Below are positions 47,890 to 56,703 of a stretch of DNA of 64,000 bases, piece by piece; positions within the stretch are counted from its first letter, which is position 1, and the number at the start of each line of letters is the position of its first letter. This stretch comes from CAWDPQ01 sp049642465 (GTDB taxonomy: Bacteria; Acidobacteriota; Vicinamibacteria; Vicinamibacterales; 2-12-FULL-66-21). The stretch is taken from positions 1-64,000 of the forward strand of contig JBAROV010000229.1 in the NCBI GenBank assembly GCA_049642465.1, written 5' to 3'. Under the pieces are notes generated by a model that was given only the letters and a program-made list of their open reading frames with translations, was not told where the DNA came from and made no database searches. A program made the position numbers and the translations under genes.

Positions 47890-48732
47890 ATGGCTGACAA
47901 AGGCTTCCAAAACGCCCACCTGCTCATGACGCCGCACGAGCTGGCGCATGCGCTCGGACAGACGACCTCACCACGCCCGCTGGTCCTCGACATGCGGCCG
48001 CCCGACGCGTATGCCACCGGACATGTGCCGGGCGCGATGCATCTCGATCTCTGGGGCGTCAGCCTGATTGATACAGATCCGGCGCCGTTGAATGCGTTCA
48101 TGTGGATGATCGAACACGTCCTCGCGGTTCACGGAGTCGAGTCATCGACGCCGATCGTGGTGTACGACGAACAGTCCGGTGTGCGCGCGGCACGCGCTTT
48201 CTGGTTTCTCGAGTATTTCGGCCATCCATCGGTTCGAGTGATGGACGGCGGCTTTGGTGCATGGACCCGGGCGGGATTGCCCGTCACTCGGGATGCCGAG
48301 CCGGCGCGACTGACCGAGTGGACCGGCAGCCGAGAAGAGGCCGCACTCGCGACGTGGAAAGACGTGCGCGCCGCCATCAACCGGCCCGACACCGTCATCG
48401 TCGACGCCAGAACCGATGGCGAATACTGCGGCACCACGGTGCGAGCCAAGCGCGGGGGGGCGGTGCCTGGCGCCGTCCACATTGAGTGGACTCGAAATCT
48501 GACTCCCGCGGGTGACTTCAAATCTGCGGACGAGTTGCGGCAGATGTACGAGAGCGCGGGCGTGACGCCCGATCGGCAGGTGATCACTTACTGCCAGGGC
48601 GGGTACCGCGCGGCACATTCGTATCTCGCTCTTCGGCTTCTCGGTTACCCACGCGTGCGCAACTATGTCGGATCGTGGAAGGAATGGGGCGACCGGGAGG
48701 ATCTGCCTATAGAAGAGCCATCTGCGTCGTAG
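47890..48732 (+). CDS. Thiosulfate/3-mercaptopyruvate sulfurtransferase (tandem rhodanese)
   Basis: This 280-residue protein has two rhodanese domains. The N-terminal inactive-type domain has VLDMRPPDAYATGHVPGAMH and the C-terminal domain has VIVDARTDGEYCG and the catalytic loop ITYCQGGYRAAHSYLAL with the nucleophilic Cys. The loop C-x-x-G-x-R-type (CQGGYR) favours sulfurtransferase activity. The ATG at 47890 follows the heptad repeat; the frame further upstream is repeat-derived. Confidence 0.92.
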   Translation: MADKGFQNAHLLMTPHELAHALGQTTSPRPLVLDMRPPDAYATGHVPGAMHLDLWGVSLIDTDPAPLNAFMWMIEHVLAVHGVESSTPIVVYDEQSGVRAARAFWFLEYFGHPSVRVMDGGFGAWTRAGLPVTRDAEPARLTEWTGSREEAALATWKDVRAAINRPDTVIVDARTDGEYCGTTVRAKRGGAVPGAVHIEWTRNLTPAGDFKSADELRQMYESAGVTPDRQVITYCQGGYRAAHSYLALRLLGYPRVRNYVGSWKEWGDREDLPIEEPSAS

Positions 48733-48737
48733 GTGTC

Positions 48738-48768
48738 AGGGGAGTTGGGAGTTGGGAGTTGGGAATTG
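48738..48768. repeat. TTGGGAG heptad tandem repeat
   Basis: GGGGAGT TGGGAGT TGGGAGT TGGGAAT is a clean 7-base array just upstream of the M20 gene's -10 box. Confidence 0.7.
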
Positions 48769-48770
48769 AC

Positions 48771-48776
48771 TAGAAT
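48771..48776 (+). promoter_or_regulatory. -10 box of the M20 peptidase gene
   Basis: TAGAAT lies 6 bases before the ATG at 48783, directly after the heptad repeat; no ribosome binding site fits between. Confidence 0.5.
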
Positions 48777-48782
48777 CTGTTC

Positions 48783-50153
48783 ATGAACAACGTCATAGAT
48801 TTCATCAACACGAATCGCGACCGGTATGTGGATCAGCTCAAGGAGTACCTCGCGATTCCGAGCATCAGTGCGCTGCCGCAGCACCAGGCGGACGTCAGAA
48901 AGTGCGCCGAGTGGACGGCGGAAGAGATGCGGCGGATCGGGCTCGAGAATGTTCGCCTGATCGAAACGCCAGGCAATCCCGTCGTCTATGGCGACTGGCT
49001 CCACGCGTCGGGAAAGCCGACGATTCTCTTCTACGGCCACTACGACGTCCAGCCGGTGGATCCGATCGACCTTTGGGAATCCCCGCCGTTTGAAGCCACA
49101 ATTCGCGACGGTGAGATCTACGCGCGAGGCTCGGCCGACGACAAGGGCCAGGTCTTCATGCACTTCAAAGCGATCGAAGCTCACATCAAGCAGAACGGCC
49201 GGCTTCCGGTCAACATGCGGATCATCCTTGAAGGCGAAGAAGAAGTTGGTTCGGCCAACCTCGATAACTTCGTCAAGGCGCACAAAGACGAACTCTCCGC
49301 CGACGTCGTGGTCATCTCGGATTCGCCGATGTTCGATCGCGGAATCCCTTCTATCTGTTACGGGCTTCGCGGCCTCGTCTATTTTCAGATCGACCTCCGC
49401 GGCACGAAAAGCGATCTGCACTCCGGCTCCTTCGGCGGTGCCGTCGCAAACCCCGCCATGGTCCTGAGCCAGATCCTCGCGCAGATGAAAGACAAAGGCG
49501 GACGCGTCAAAATTCCTGGTTTTTACGACGATGTGAGACCGTTGAGAGACGAGGAACGCGCGGAGTTCAAGAAGCTGCCGTTCAACGAGACGCGCTATCG
49601 GAAAGAGCTGGGCGCGCCGAAACTCTTCGGCGAGAGCGGGTATTCCACGTTGGAACGCGTCTGGGGTCGGCCGACGTTCGAAGTGAACGGACTGCTCGCC
49701 GGATTCACGGGCGAAGGAGCAAAAACCGTGATTCCCGCGGTCTCGATGGCGAAAGTCAGCATGCGACTCGTGCCGGATCAGGATCCCGACAAGATAGCGA
49801 AGTTGTTCGAAGCGCACGTCACCAAGGTGGCGCCCAAAACCGTCGAAGTCAAAGTCACCAGAATGCACGGCGGCAAGCCCTGGATGACCGAGTTCGACAA
49901 TCCCTACGTACAGGCAGCGGGCCGCGCGATCGAGAAGGGGTTCGGCAAGGCTCCGGTCTTCAACCGCGAAGGGGGATCGATTCCTGTGGTCGCCACGTTT
50001 CAGGAGATCCTGGGGCTGCCGTCGGTGCTGTTTGGTGTCGGCCTTCCCGACGAAAACGCGCACGCGCCGAACGAGAAACTGGATCTCGGGAACTTTCACG
50101 GTGGCGTGATCGCGTCGGCATTTCTCTACGAGGAGATCGCAAGCACACGATGA
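48783..50153 (+). CDS. M20-family dipeptidase
   Basis: In this 456-residue protein the metal ligands are visible as FYGHYDVQPVD, RGSADDKGQV, ILEGEEEVGS (catalytic and metal Glu), VVISDSP and the C-terminal NFHGGVIASAF. A dimerisation domain with GTKSDLHSGSFGG is typical of the CNDP/PepV-like group. It cleaves dipeptides or short peptides in the cytosol; no signal peptide is present. The stop overlaps the lipoprotein gene start. Confidence 0.93.
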   Translation: MNNVIDFINTNRDRYVDQLKEYLAIPSISALPQHQADVRKCAEWTAEEMRRIGLENVRLIETPGNPVVYGDWLHASGKPTILFYGHYDVQPVDPIDLWESPPFEATIRDGEIYARGSADDKGQVFMHFKAIEAHIKQNGRLPVNMRIILEGEEEVGSANLDNFVKAHKDELSADVVVISDSPMFDRGIPSICYGLRGLVYFQIDLRGTKSDLHSGSFGGAVANPAMVLSQILAQMKDKGGRVKIPGFYDDVRPLRDEERAEFKKLPFNETRYRKELGAPKLFGESGYSTLERVWGRPTFEVNGLLAGFTGEGAKTVIPAVSMAKVSMRLVPDQDPDKIAKLFEAHVTKVAPKTVEVKVTRMHGGKPWMTEFDNPYVQAAGRAIEKGFGKAPVFNREGGSIPVVATFQEILGLPSVLFGVGLPDENAHAPNEKLDLGNFHGGVIASAFLYEEIASTR

Positions 50154-50797
50154 GGTCAGCAGGGGGGAACGCGATGTGCACGATTGCCGTGGCGCTCCTC
50201 GTCTGCTCGAGTTGCTCCGATCCGGAACGCGACCGGCTGAAGGCGACCACGCAAGCGACCTACGATGAGCGTTCGGGCCGCCTCAAGGAGTTGACCTACG
50301 ACGCGAATCGCAACGGCCGCATCGACACCTGGACGGAAATGGATGGGAGCCGGCCCGTCCGTTCGCGGCTGGATCGCAACGAGGATGGCCGGATCGATCG
50401 GTGGGAGTCCTACGACGCCAGCGGGCGGCTGGTGAAGGTCGGATTCTCCCGTCGAGACAACGGGCAGCCAGATGCCTGGGCCGAGCTCGGACCGGAAGGG
50501 CGGATCGGGCGCGTGCTGGTTTCTTCGACAGGAGATGAAGCCAGGATCGACCGCTGGGAAACCTACGATCCAGCTGCGCCAGACGTTCTTGCCGCCGTTG
50601 AAGAGGACGCGAACCACGACGGCCGGCCCGACAAGTGGGAAACGTATGCAGCAGGACAGCTTCAGAAGGCCTCGTTCGACGAGAACGGAGACGGCCGTGC
50701 CGATCGCCGGCTCACCTATCGCGCTGGCTCACTGGTGCTCATTGAGAGCGAACCGGATGGCACGGGACAGTTTCAGCGGCGCGTCGAAGTAAAGTAA
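50150..50797 (+). CDS. Lipoprotein with repeated calcium-loop-like motifs
   Basis: This 215-residue protein has a lipobox in LLVCSSC after an N-terminal hydrophobic stretch. The mature part repeats D-x-[ND]-x-[DN]-G-R-x-D-x-W: DANRNGRIDTW, DRNEDGRIDRW, DANHDGRPDKW and DENGDGRADRR, alternating with beta-like YDxSGRL stretches. The loops resemble EF-hand or dockerin-type calcium loops. The likely location is the outer membrane or periplasm; the function is unknown. The ATG overlaps the M20 stop. Confidence 0.75.
   Translation: MRSAGGNAMCTIAVALLVCSSCSDPERDRLKATTQATYDERSGRLKELTYDANRNGRIDTWTEMDGSRPVRSRLDRNEDGRIDRWESYDASGRLVKVGFSRRDNGQPDAWAELGPEGRIGRVLVSSTGDEARIDRWETYDPAAPDVLAAVEEDANHDGRPDKWETYAAGQLQKASFDENGDGRADRRLTYRAGSLVLIESEPDGTGQFQRRVEVK
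50790..50795 (+). promoter_or_regulatory. -10 box of the GDP-fucose synthase gene
   Basis: TAAAGT lies 6 bases before the ATG at 50802, inside the end of the lipoprotein gene. Confidence 0.35.
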
Positions 50798-50801
50798 TCC
50801 T

Positions 50802-51773
50802 ATGGACACCGGTTCCCGCATCTTCGTGGCAGGCCACCGCGGCCTGGTTGGCTCCGCTGTCGTCCGCCGCCTTCAACAAGCCGGCTGCACGAATGTGCTG
50901 ACCGCCACTCGCGATCAGCTCGATCTGCGCGACCAGGCCGCCGTCAATTACTGGTTCCGCGCCAACCGGCCGGAGGACGTCTATCTGGTGGCCGGAACCG
51001 TCGGCGGGATCCTGGCGAACTCGACGCGTCCGGCGGAGTTCATCTACGACAACATGCTGATTCACGCGACGGTCGTGCATGCCGCGCACCAGTTCGGTGT
51101 GCGAAAGCTGCTGTATCTCGGCAGCTCCTGCATCTACCCGCGCGAGTCCAGCCAGCCCATGAGCGAAGAGCAGTTGCTGACCGGGGCGCTCGAACCGACC
51201 AACGAGGCGTATGCGATCGCGAAAATCGCGGGCATCAAACTCTGCGAAGCCTACCGCCGGCAATACGGCGACGATTTCATCTCCGCCATGCCAACCAACC
51301 TCTACGGGCCGAATGACAACTTCGATCTCGCCAGCTCGCACGTCCTGCCGGCGCTGATTCGGAAGTTCCACGAGGCCAAGGCGGCAGGACAGAGCGAGGT
51401 CGTCATCTGGGGGACCGGATCGCCGAGACGTGAGTTTCTCCACGTCGACGATCTGGCCGATGCGTGTGTCTTTCTGATGGAGCGCTACGACGGCCGGCAG
51501 CACATCAACGTCGGCACCGGCGAAGATCTCTCGATTCGAGAGCTCGCCGAGCTGATTCGCGACATCGTGCACCCGCGCGCGGCGCTCCGCTTCGATACGA
51601 CCAAGCCAGACGGGATGCCGCGGAAGCTGCTCGATGTGTCGAGACTTCATGCGCTTGGCTGGCGGCACCGCATACCGCTTCGCGAGGGGATCGCCTCCAC
51701 CTACGAATGGTTCCTTCGGAACCAGGCGTCGCTGCGGACCTCCGGGGTCGCGACCGCAGGAGTCACCGGTTGA
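50802..51773 (+). CDS. fcl: GDP-L-fucose synthase
   Basis: This 323-residue extended SDR has IFVAGHRGLVGSAVVRRL, LYLGSSCIYPRESSQPM (catalytic Ser/Cys region), YAIAKIAGIKLCEAYRRQYG (catalytic Tyr-Lys), AMPTNLYGPNDNFD and VWGTGSPRREFLHVDDLADAC. It turns GDP-4-keto-6-deoxymannose into GDP-fucose for surface polysaccharide. The partner Gmd is not in the window. The HAD-like gene follows after 37 bases. Confidence 0.94.
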   Translation: MDTGSRIFVAGHRGLVGSAVVRRLQQAGCTNVLTATRDQLDLRDQAAVNYWFRANRPEDVYLVAGTVGGILANSTRPAEFIYDNMLIHATVVHAAHQFGVRKLLYLGSSCIYPRESSQPMSEEQLLTGALEPTNEAYAIAKIAGIKLCEAYRRQYGDDFISAMPTNLYGPNDNFDLASSHVLPALIRKFHEAKAAGQSEVVIWGTGSPRREFLHVDDLADACVFLMERYDGRQHINVGTGEDLSIRELAELIRDIVHPRAALRFDTTKPDGMPRKLLDVSRLHALGWRHRIPLREGIASTYEWFLRNQASLRTSGVATAGVTG

Positions 51774-51810
51774 CAGGTGCGACGCCGCAGCACGCCCGCG
51801 AGGACTGCTG

Positions 51811-52536
51811 ATGTCGATCCGCGTCGGCTTTGACGTCGACGGCGTGGTCGCCGACTTCGCCCGCGGCTACCGCGAAATCGAGCAGCGGCTGTTCGACGAC
51901 CGGCCTGGCAGACCCGACGAACCGGAGCGGGAGGCACGCGAGCAGGAGCAGCGTGCGTCCGGCTCCGCATACGACGTCGGTGAGCCCGACGCCGGTTCGA
52001 TCGACACACGGTCGTCCGGCGATCTTCGCAGACGCCGCGATGCAATCTGGAAGGAAATCCAGGCCACAGCCAATTTCTGGACAACGCTGCGGCCGATCGA
52101 AGAGAACGGCGTGCGGCGCATTCACGAGCTGATGATGAGGCACGCGTGGGAAGTGTTCTTCATCACCCAGCGGCCGGCGGCGGCCGGTGACACCGTCCAG
52201 CGTCAGACGCAGCAGTGGCTGGTGCAGCAGGGCTTCGACCTTCCCACAGTGATCGTGATCAGTGGTTCACGCGGGCGCGCGGCGGCGACGCTCGGACTCT
52301 CGTACCACGTGGACGACAACCCGCAGAATTGCCTCGACGTCCGCACCGGATCCTCGGCGAAACCGCTGCTGATTGCCGGCGACGATGATGAAGCGACCGT
52401 GACGAGCGCGCGGAAAGTCGGCATCGGCGTCGCGCCGAGCCTCACGGCCTGTCTGGAGATTCTGGAAAAAGCGAGCGTGGCGCAATCGCAGCCAGACCTG
52501 CTGGAACGATTGGCCGCGCTCGTCGGGTGGAGGTGA
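51811..52536 (+). CDS. HAD-like hydrolase with acidic insertion
   Basis: This 241-residue protein has motif I as VGFDVDGVVADFARGY (catalytic Asp pair), a Thr motif in FFITQRP and a C-terminal acidic motif in YHVDDNPQNCLDV. A polar insertion rich in Glu/Arg/Ser (about residues 30-75) separates motif I from the cap. It resembles 5'-nucleotidase/NagD-like HAD proteins, but the family is unclear. The longer open frame from 51634 overlaps fcl and is discarded. Confidence 0.75.
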   Translation: MSIRVGFDVDGVVADFARGYREIEQRLFDDRPGRPDEPEREAREQEQRASGSAYDVGEPDAGSIDTRSSGDLRRRRDAIWKEIQATANFWTTLRPIEENGVRRIHELMMRHAWEVFFITQRPAAAGDTVQRQTQQWLVQQGFDLPTVIVISGSRGRAAATLGLSYHVDDNPQNCLDVRTGSSAKPLLIAGDDDEATVTSARKVGIGVAPSLTACLEILEKASVAQSQPDLLERLAALVGWR

Positions 52537-52571
52537 TCGGGCTCGGGGTCCGGGGCTCGGATCCGGAATCC
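52536..52571. repeat. Short heptad-phased spacer
   Basis: GGGGTCC GGGGCTC GGATCCG GAATCCC parses as degenerate 7-mers between two convergent genes. Confidence 0.4.
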
Positions 52572-53120
52572 CTACTTGCAAGCCGCCGAGATCATCTTCA
52601 CTGAATCAACGGCAATCTTCCTGACCACAAACGGAATATTGCGTTCCTTGTCGCCGACCGATCCGGCCGTGCCGACGCTTGGCGGAACGTCAGGCACTTT
52701 CACCGTGACCTTCTTGTCTCCTTCGATCTTGAATTCGAGTTCGACAAGGCCTCCTTCGCGTTCAGCGGAGATGTTGCCTTTCTCGATGTCACCTTCGAGT
52801 TCTCCAGTGACTTCGACTTTGTGTCCTGCGTGCGCCGCCAGATCGGCATCGTCCTTCAGCCAATAGAAGACGCGGCCCGGCATCACCGTTCCCGCCGGTT
52901 GCGGGGTTGACGGCGTTCCAGCTGCCACCGCGGCCGCGGCGTTCTCGCTGGAGACATCCGACAGGACGTACCCGCCGTCACCTTTCACGACGCAGCCGGT
53001 AATTGTGACGTTCTTCTTCTCCTGCTGAGGTGCGGCCGTCGCGACGGACTGCGCAGTCGCAGAGATCGCGGAAAGTCCTGATGCGAGCACGATTGCAGCG
53101 ACGAGGCTCATCCGTTTCAT
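52572..53120 (-). CDS. Secreted beta-rich protein of unknown function
   Basis: This 182-residue protein has a signal peptide at about 1-24 (LVAAIVLASGLSAISATAQ). The mature part contains VTITGCVVKGDGGYVLSDV, VFYWLKDDADLAAHAGHKVEVTG and VELEFKIEGDKKVTVKVPDV, which suggests an OB-like beta fold common in Acidobacteriota periplasmic proteins with the T-G-C motif. A short C-terminal SAACK tail may form a disulfide with the earlier Cys. It lies downstream of the first receptor gene but behind a terminator-like hairpin. Confidence 0.75.
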   Translation of the reverse strand: MKRMSLVAAIVLASGLSAISATAQSVATAAPQQEKKNVTITGCVVKGDGGYVLSDVSSENAAAAVAAGTPSTPQPAGTVMPGRVFYWLKDDADLAAHAGHKVEVTGELEGDIEKGNISAEREGGLVELEFKIEGDKKVTVKVPDVPPSVGTAGSVGDKERNIPFVVRKIAVDSVKMISAACK

Positions 53121-53179
53121 GTGCTTCCCTCCTTGATCGATCGGAAGAGAAGTAGCCAAGTGCGGGCCAGGTGTCCGCC

Positions 53180-53214
53180 GTACAAAAGCATGGCCGGGCT
53201 TAGGCCCGGCCATG
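53180..53214 (-). terminator. Intrinsic-terminator-like hairpin downstream of receptor gene 1
   Basis: CATGGCCGGGC-TTAG-GCCCGGCCATG is an 11-bp perfect stem (53189-53214), and on the minus strand it is followed by CTTTTGTA. It would end the transcript of the receptor gene before the small secreted protein gene. Confidence 0.6.
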
Positions 53215-53293
53215 TGTCCTGCAACTGCCGCCTTTCGACGTGCTCAGGGCGGACCCTGAGGGAAGCGCCGAAGGGCCGGCACGCACAAGCGCC

Positions 53294-56269
53294 TTACCAG
53301 TTCACTCGGACGCCGAAGCGGATGACGCGCGGCGCGATGATGCCGCTGATGTTGTTCGCGTTGCTCGCCCCCTGTAGACGTCGACGGGCCAAGACCGTAT
53401 TCACGTTCGTTGCATTGAAGACGTCCATGCTGGGCGTCAAGCTCATGGTTCCGAATGTGAAGAGCCGGTCGATACGAAGGTCCAACGTGTAAGAGTTCGG
53501 GTGGCGTACGTCGCCTAACTCGTCGAGCAGCACGTTGATGGTGCCGGCTCGATTTGCGCGACTGGGCGTCTGCACCGCTTGCGGGAACGGGTATCCCTGG
53601 CGGAGATTGTAGTTGCCTGCCACGTTGATGTTTACGACGGGCAGCCGGTACATCCCGCTGGCTTTGACGAGCCACTTCGCGTTGGTGAAGACGTTGTCGA
53701 TACCGGAACCTCCAGACTCCGGCGCGAACTGTGCGCCATCCTGCTGCTCGATATTCGTCGGGTCCTCGTACGCGTTCGGCGACGCATAATGGTCGATAGC
53801 CGTGTTGAAGGCGTAGCTGAAGGAACCCATCCACCGATCCGAGTAGCGCTTCGTGAGCACGAATTCGAGCCCGTTGTAATCCCGGTAGCGGTCCGGCCGA
53901 TTGGTCGTGATGTAGGGGGCCGGAATCGCCCTGGTGGGCTCGTAATATGTGACGCTTTCGCAGCGCGCATTGCTGACAGTGCACGTGGGTGTGTAGGTCC
54001 GCGCCACATAGTCAGCGCTGCCGAAATCCAGCGTGTCGTCCCACGCGAACCGATCGTATTTGCGCCAGATGTAGGCGCCCCCGACCGCGAGATTGCGCCT
54101 CAGTTCATGGTCGAATCCGAGGATAAACTCGCGCGTTCGGTCATTCTTGATGTTCGGATCGACGGATCCGGTCGTCGTGAGCGCAGACGGGTTATCCGGG
54201 TTGTAGTTGCCGCCGAACGAGAGGATTCTCGTGTAGTCCAACTCACTTGGCTGCACGACTGTGTCGCCGTTCGAGTCGCTCCAGGGGAATCGGATGTTCG
54301 CCGCGGTCACCGGATTCAATGCGCCCACGAGCTGCCCGGGCGATCGCTGGCCGTAGTAAATGGCGTACGACGACTTGGCGATCGTTCTCCCGGTCCCCGA
54401 GAAGTCGTAGGTCATTCCCAGACGCGGCGACCAGTCGTTCCAGGTGACACCACTGTCCGCACCATCGAACGAGATGGCTGGCAACCACTGCGGCGCAAAT
54501 GGATGCGCCGGCACAGCGCTGGGCAGGGCCTCGTTCCCCTGGCGATCCCAACGAACCCCCAGGTTCACTGTCAGACGCTGGATGGTCAGCGTGTCCTGGA
54601 CGTGAAAGGCGTGAGTGACGAGCTGGTAATCGACGATCGAGTCTCGATAGAGGGTGGCTTCCGATGCGGCGCCCGTGCGATAGCGGGCCTCCGTGTTGCC
54701 GCCGATGTGCGATTCCGAATGTTCCTTCGCGGTCCGATAGCGGTAGCCCGCCTTGAAGGCGTGATCCCCTCCGAGCCTGGCCGGAAGGAAGTAGTTCGTG
54801 TTCACGTCGAGGCTTGCCGTCGGCCTGATGAACGGCCCCGATCGCTGGTACGATCGCGAATATATGCCTGTTGGGATATCCACGATCCGCTGAACGTCAG
54901 CCAGGTCATCTTCATGAAAATCGAGCACGAAGTTGTTTCCGAGATGCGACCACTGGACGTCCACTAGCCAACGATCGTTGATGATGTGCTGATCGCCGGC
55001 CTTCCATAACGGCGACGGTCCGACGTCCCACCCGAACGTGCCGAAGTCGCTCGAAACCGCCTTCTGTCTGAACGTCGTCTCAATGGGACGTGTATCAGAC
55101 GCGTCGCGGGCGTTCTTGAACTTTTCAGCCCAGGTATTCTGAAACGAGAAGTTGTTGCCCTTGACGGGCGCCCAGTTGATTTTCCAGTTGTAGTTGTTGA
55201 GTTTTGTACCGTCGGTGCCGAGACAGGCTCGCTGATCCTTGGTCGGATAGGGGGCGAGCGGATCCGCCGCAAGGGCCGCCTTCATCGCCTGACACGCAGG
55301 TGTGGGCAGATAAAATCCAACGATTCCCGCCTTGATGTCCTGCTTTCCATAGCTGCCCCAGTACCAGAGCCTGCCTCGCTTGATGGGTCCGCCCACTTCG
55401 AATCCGTAATCCTTGATGTTCTGGATGGGGGCCCCGGAGCCCGAACGCTGAAGCTTCACTTCATCGGTGATGTTGTCGCTCTGGAGGCTGTCATCGGTCA
55501 GGTAGTAACGGCCGGACCCTTTGAAGCGATCCGTTCCCGAACGCGTGACGAAGTTGATGCCGACACCACCGGTTTGTTGAGCCGCGTCGGCGCCTCCAGT
55601 AGTAACTTGCATTTCCTGCAACATGTCGAAGTCGTAGTAAATCGGGGAAGCGCCGGTCGCCGACATGTCGGTGATGTCGACACCGTCGATCGCCCACTTA
55701 TTGTTGCCGCTCCCGCTGCCTCGCGAAACGTATCCAGACTGCTGACCCGACTGCGTGCCGCCGACATTCACGCGGTCCATCGCAATGCCAGGCGTCCGTT
55801 CGAGCATGACCCACGGATCGCGCGCCGAGGGGATGTTCTGCAGCGTCTCGAGATCGAATGTCGTTTTCGCGCCACTGTTCTTGGTGTCGACGACCGGACT
55901 TTCGCCCGTGACTGTGACGGTCTCCTGCACAGTCGAGATCTCGAGCGACTGGTCGACCTGCGCGGTGAAGCCCAGCGTCAGCCTGATACTCTCGCGGACG
56001 ACTGTCTTGAAGCCGGGTAGCTCGAATTTCAGGGAGTAGGTGCCGATCGGCAGCCGTGGAAAACTGTACGTGCCAGCTTCACTGGTCGTGGCCGATTGCG
56101 GCTGGATCAAGGTGGTGCCGGTCAGCGTGACGGTTGCACCCGGCAAGATCGCCCCGGTGTTGTCGGTGACTTTCCCCGTGATGTCGCCCGTCTGGACCTG
56201 CCCGAGCACAGGAGACGCGCCGGCGACGAGCACCAGGGCCGCCAGAACGGCGGTCAAACGCATCCTCAT
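53294..56269 (-). CDS. Oar-like TonB-dependent receptor 1 with carboxypeptidase-regulatory-like domain
   Basis: This 991-residue protein has a signal peptide at about 1-23 (LTAVLAALVLVAGASPVLGQ). A CarboxypepD-regulatory-like beta sandwich follows (GDITGKVTDNTGAILPGATVTL, SFPRLPIGTYSLKFELPGF), then a plug with VQETVTVTGESPVVDTKNS and IDGVDITDMSATGASPIYYDF, then a large beta barrel ending VIRFGVRVNW. This is the very abundant Acidobacteriota receptor type; TonB box and substrate are not evident. The paralogue at 56704-59613 lies upstream on the same strand. Confidence 0.92.
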   Translation of the reverse strand: MRMRLTAVLAALVLVAGASPVLGQVQTGDITGKVTDNTGAILPGATVTLTGTTLIQPQSATTSEAGTYSFPRLPIGTYSLKFELPGFKTVVRESIRLTLGFTAQVDQSLEISTVQETVTVTGESPVVDTKNSGAKTTFDLETLQNIPSARDPWVMLERTPGIAMDRVNVGGTQSGQQSGYVSRGSGSGNNKWAIDGVDITDMSATGASPIYYDFDMLQEMQVTTGGADAAQQTGGVGINFVTRSGTDRFKGSGRYYLTDDSLQSDNITDEVKLQRSGSGAPIQNIKDYGFEVGGPIKRGRLWYWGSYGKQDIKAGIVGFYLPTPACQAMKAALAADPLAPYPTKDQRACLGTDGTKLNNYNWKINWAPVKGNNFSFQNTWAEKFKNARDASDTRPIETTFRQKAVSSDFGTFGWDVGPSPLWKAGDQHIINDRWLVDVQWSHLGNNFVLDFHEDDLADVQRIVDIPTGIYSRSYQRSGPFIRPTASLDVNTNYFLPARLGGDHAFKAGYRYRTAKEHSESHIGGNTEARYRTGAASEATLYRDSIVDYQLVTHAFHVQDTLTIQRLTVNLGVRWDRQGNEALPSAVPAHPFAPQWLPAISFDGADSGVTWNDWSPRLGMTYDFSGTGRTIAKSSYAIYYGQRSPGQLVGALNPVTAANIRFPWSDSNGDTVVQPSELDYTRILSFGGNYNPDNPSALTTTGSVDPNIKNDRTREFILGFDHELRRNLAVGGAYIWRKYDRFAWDDTLDFGSADYVARTYTPTCTVSNARCESVTYYEPTRAIPAPYITTNRPDRYRDYNGLEFVLTKRYSDRWMGSFSYAFNTAIDHYASPNAYEDPTNIEQQDGAQFAPESGGSGIDNVFTNAKWLVKASGMYRLPVVNINVAGNYNLRQGYPFPQAVQTPSRANRAGTINVLLDELGDVRHPNSYTLDLRIDRLFTFGTMSLTPSMDVFNATNVNTVLARRRLQGASNANNISGIIAPRVIRFGVRVNW

Positions 56270-56703
56270 CTCACACCCTCCGTCGGAATTGAAAGCCTTA
56301 CAAAGTTGCCGGACGAAACTTGCGCCGGCAGGCAGCAGATTATGTGCCAGACAGTGGGATGAATGGTAGAGGCATCAGACGCGAAATGTGGGGCGAATGG
56401 CGGCTTTTCTTTGGGGTTTGAAAGGGGGACGAGAATTGGCAGTCGAATAGGGCAGCCGATACGGCCACCCTATTCAACCCATTGGATTCAGTGATCCGAA
56501 AATGCCCACCACTGGGACGGTTCAACAACCAAATGGTGCGGATGACCGGGCGACCAGCCACCCGACCTCCCCGCATTCGCGCCAAGGCTCCGGCGGGCGG
56601 ACCTCCGACTTCCCCGCCTTCGCCAAGGCTCCGGCGGGCCTCGCCGTAGCTGTGCGCGCGACAGCGAAGGCGGGCCGACCTCCCGACCTCCCGACCTCCC
56701 GAC
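56270..56703. repeat. 434-base gap with repeats between the two receptor genes
   Basis: No credible gene was seen. The left half is unremarkable leader sequence for receptor 1. The right half has a direct repeat CGCCAAGGCTCCGGCGGG (56580-56597 and 56621-56638) and a clean 8-base tandem GACCTCCC x3 (56677-56700), which ends right at the receptor 2 stop codon. Confidence 0.6.

Noticed and set aside
48663..50099. Long open frame on the minus strand (about 478 codons) opposite the M20 peptidase gene
   Set aside because: It is the antisense shadow of a gene with complete M20 motifs; its translation is Arg/His/Asp-rich without any domain.
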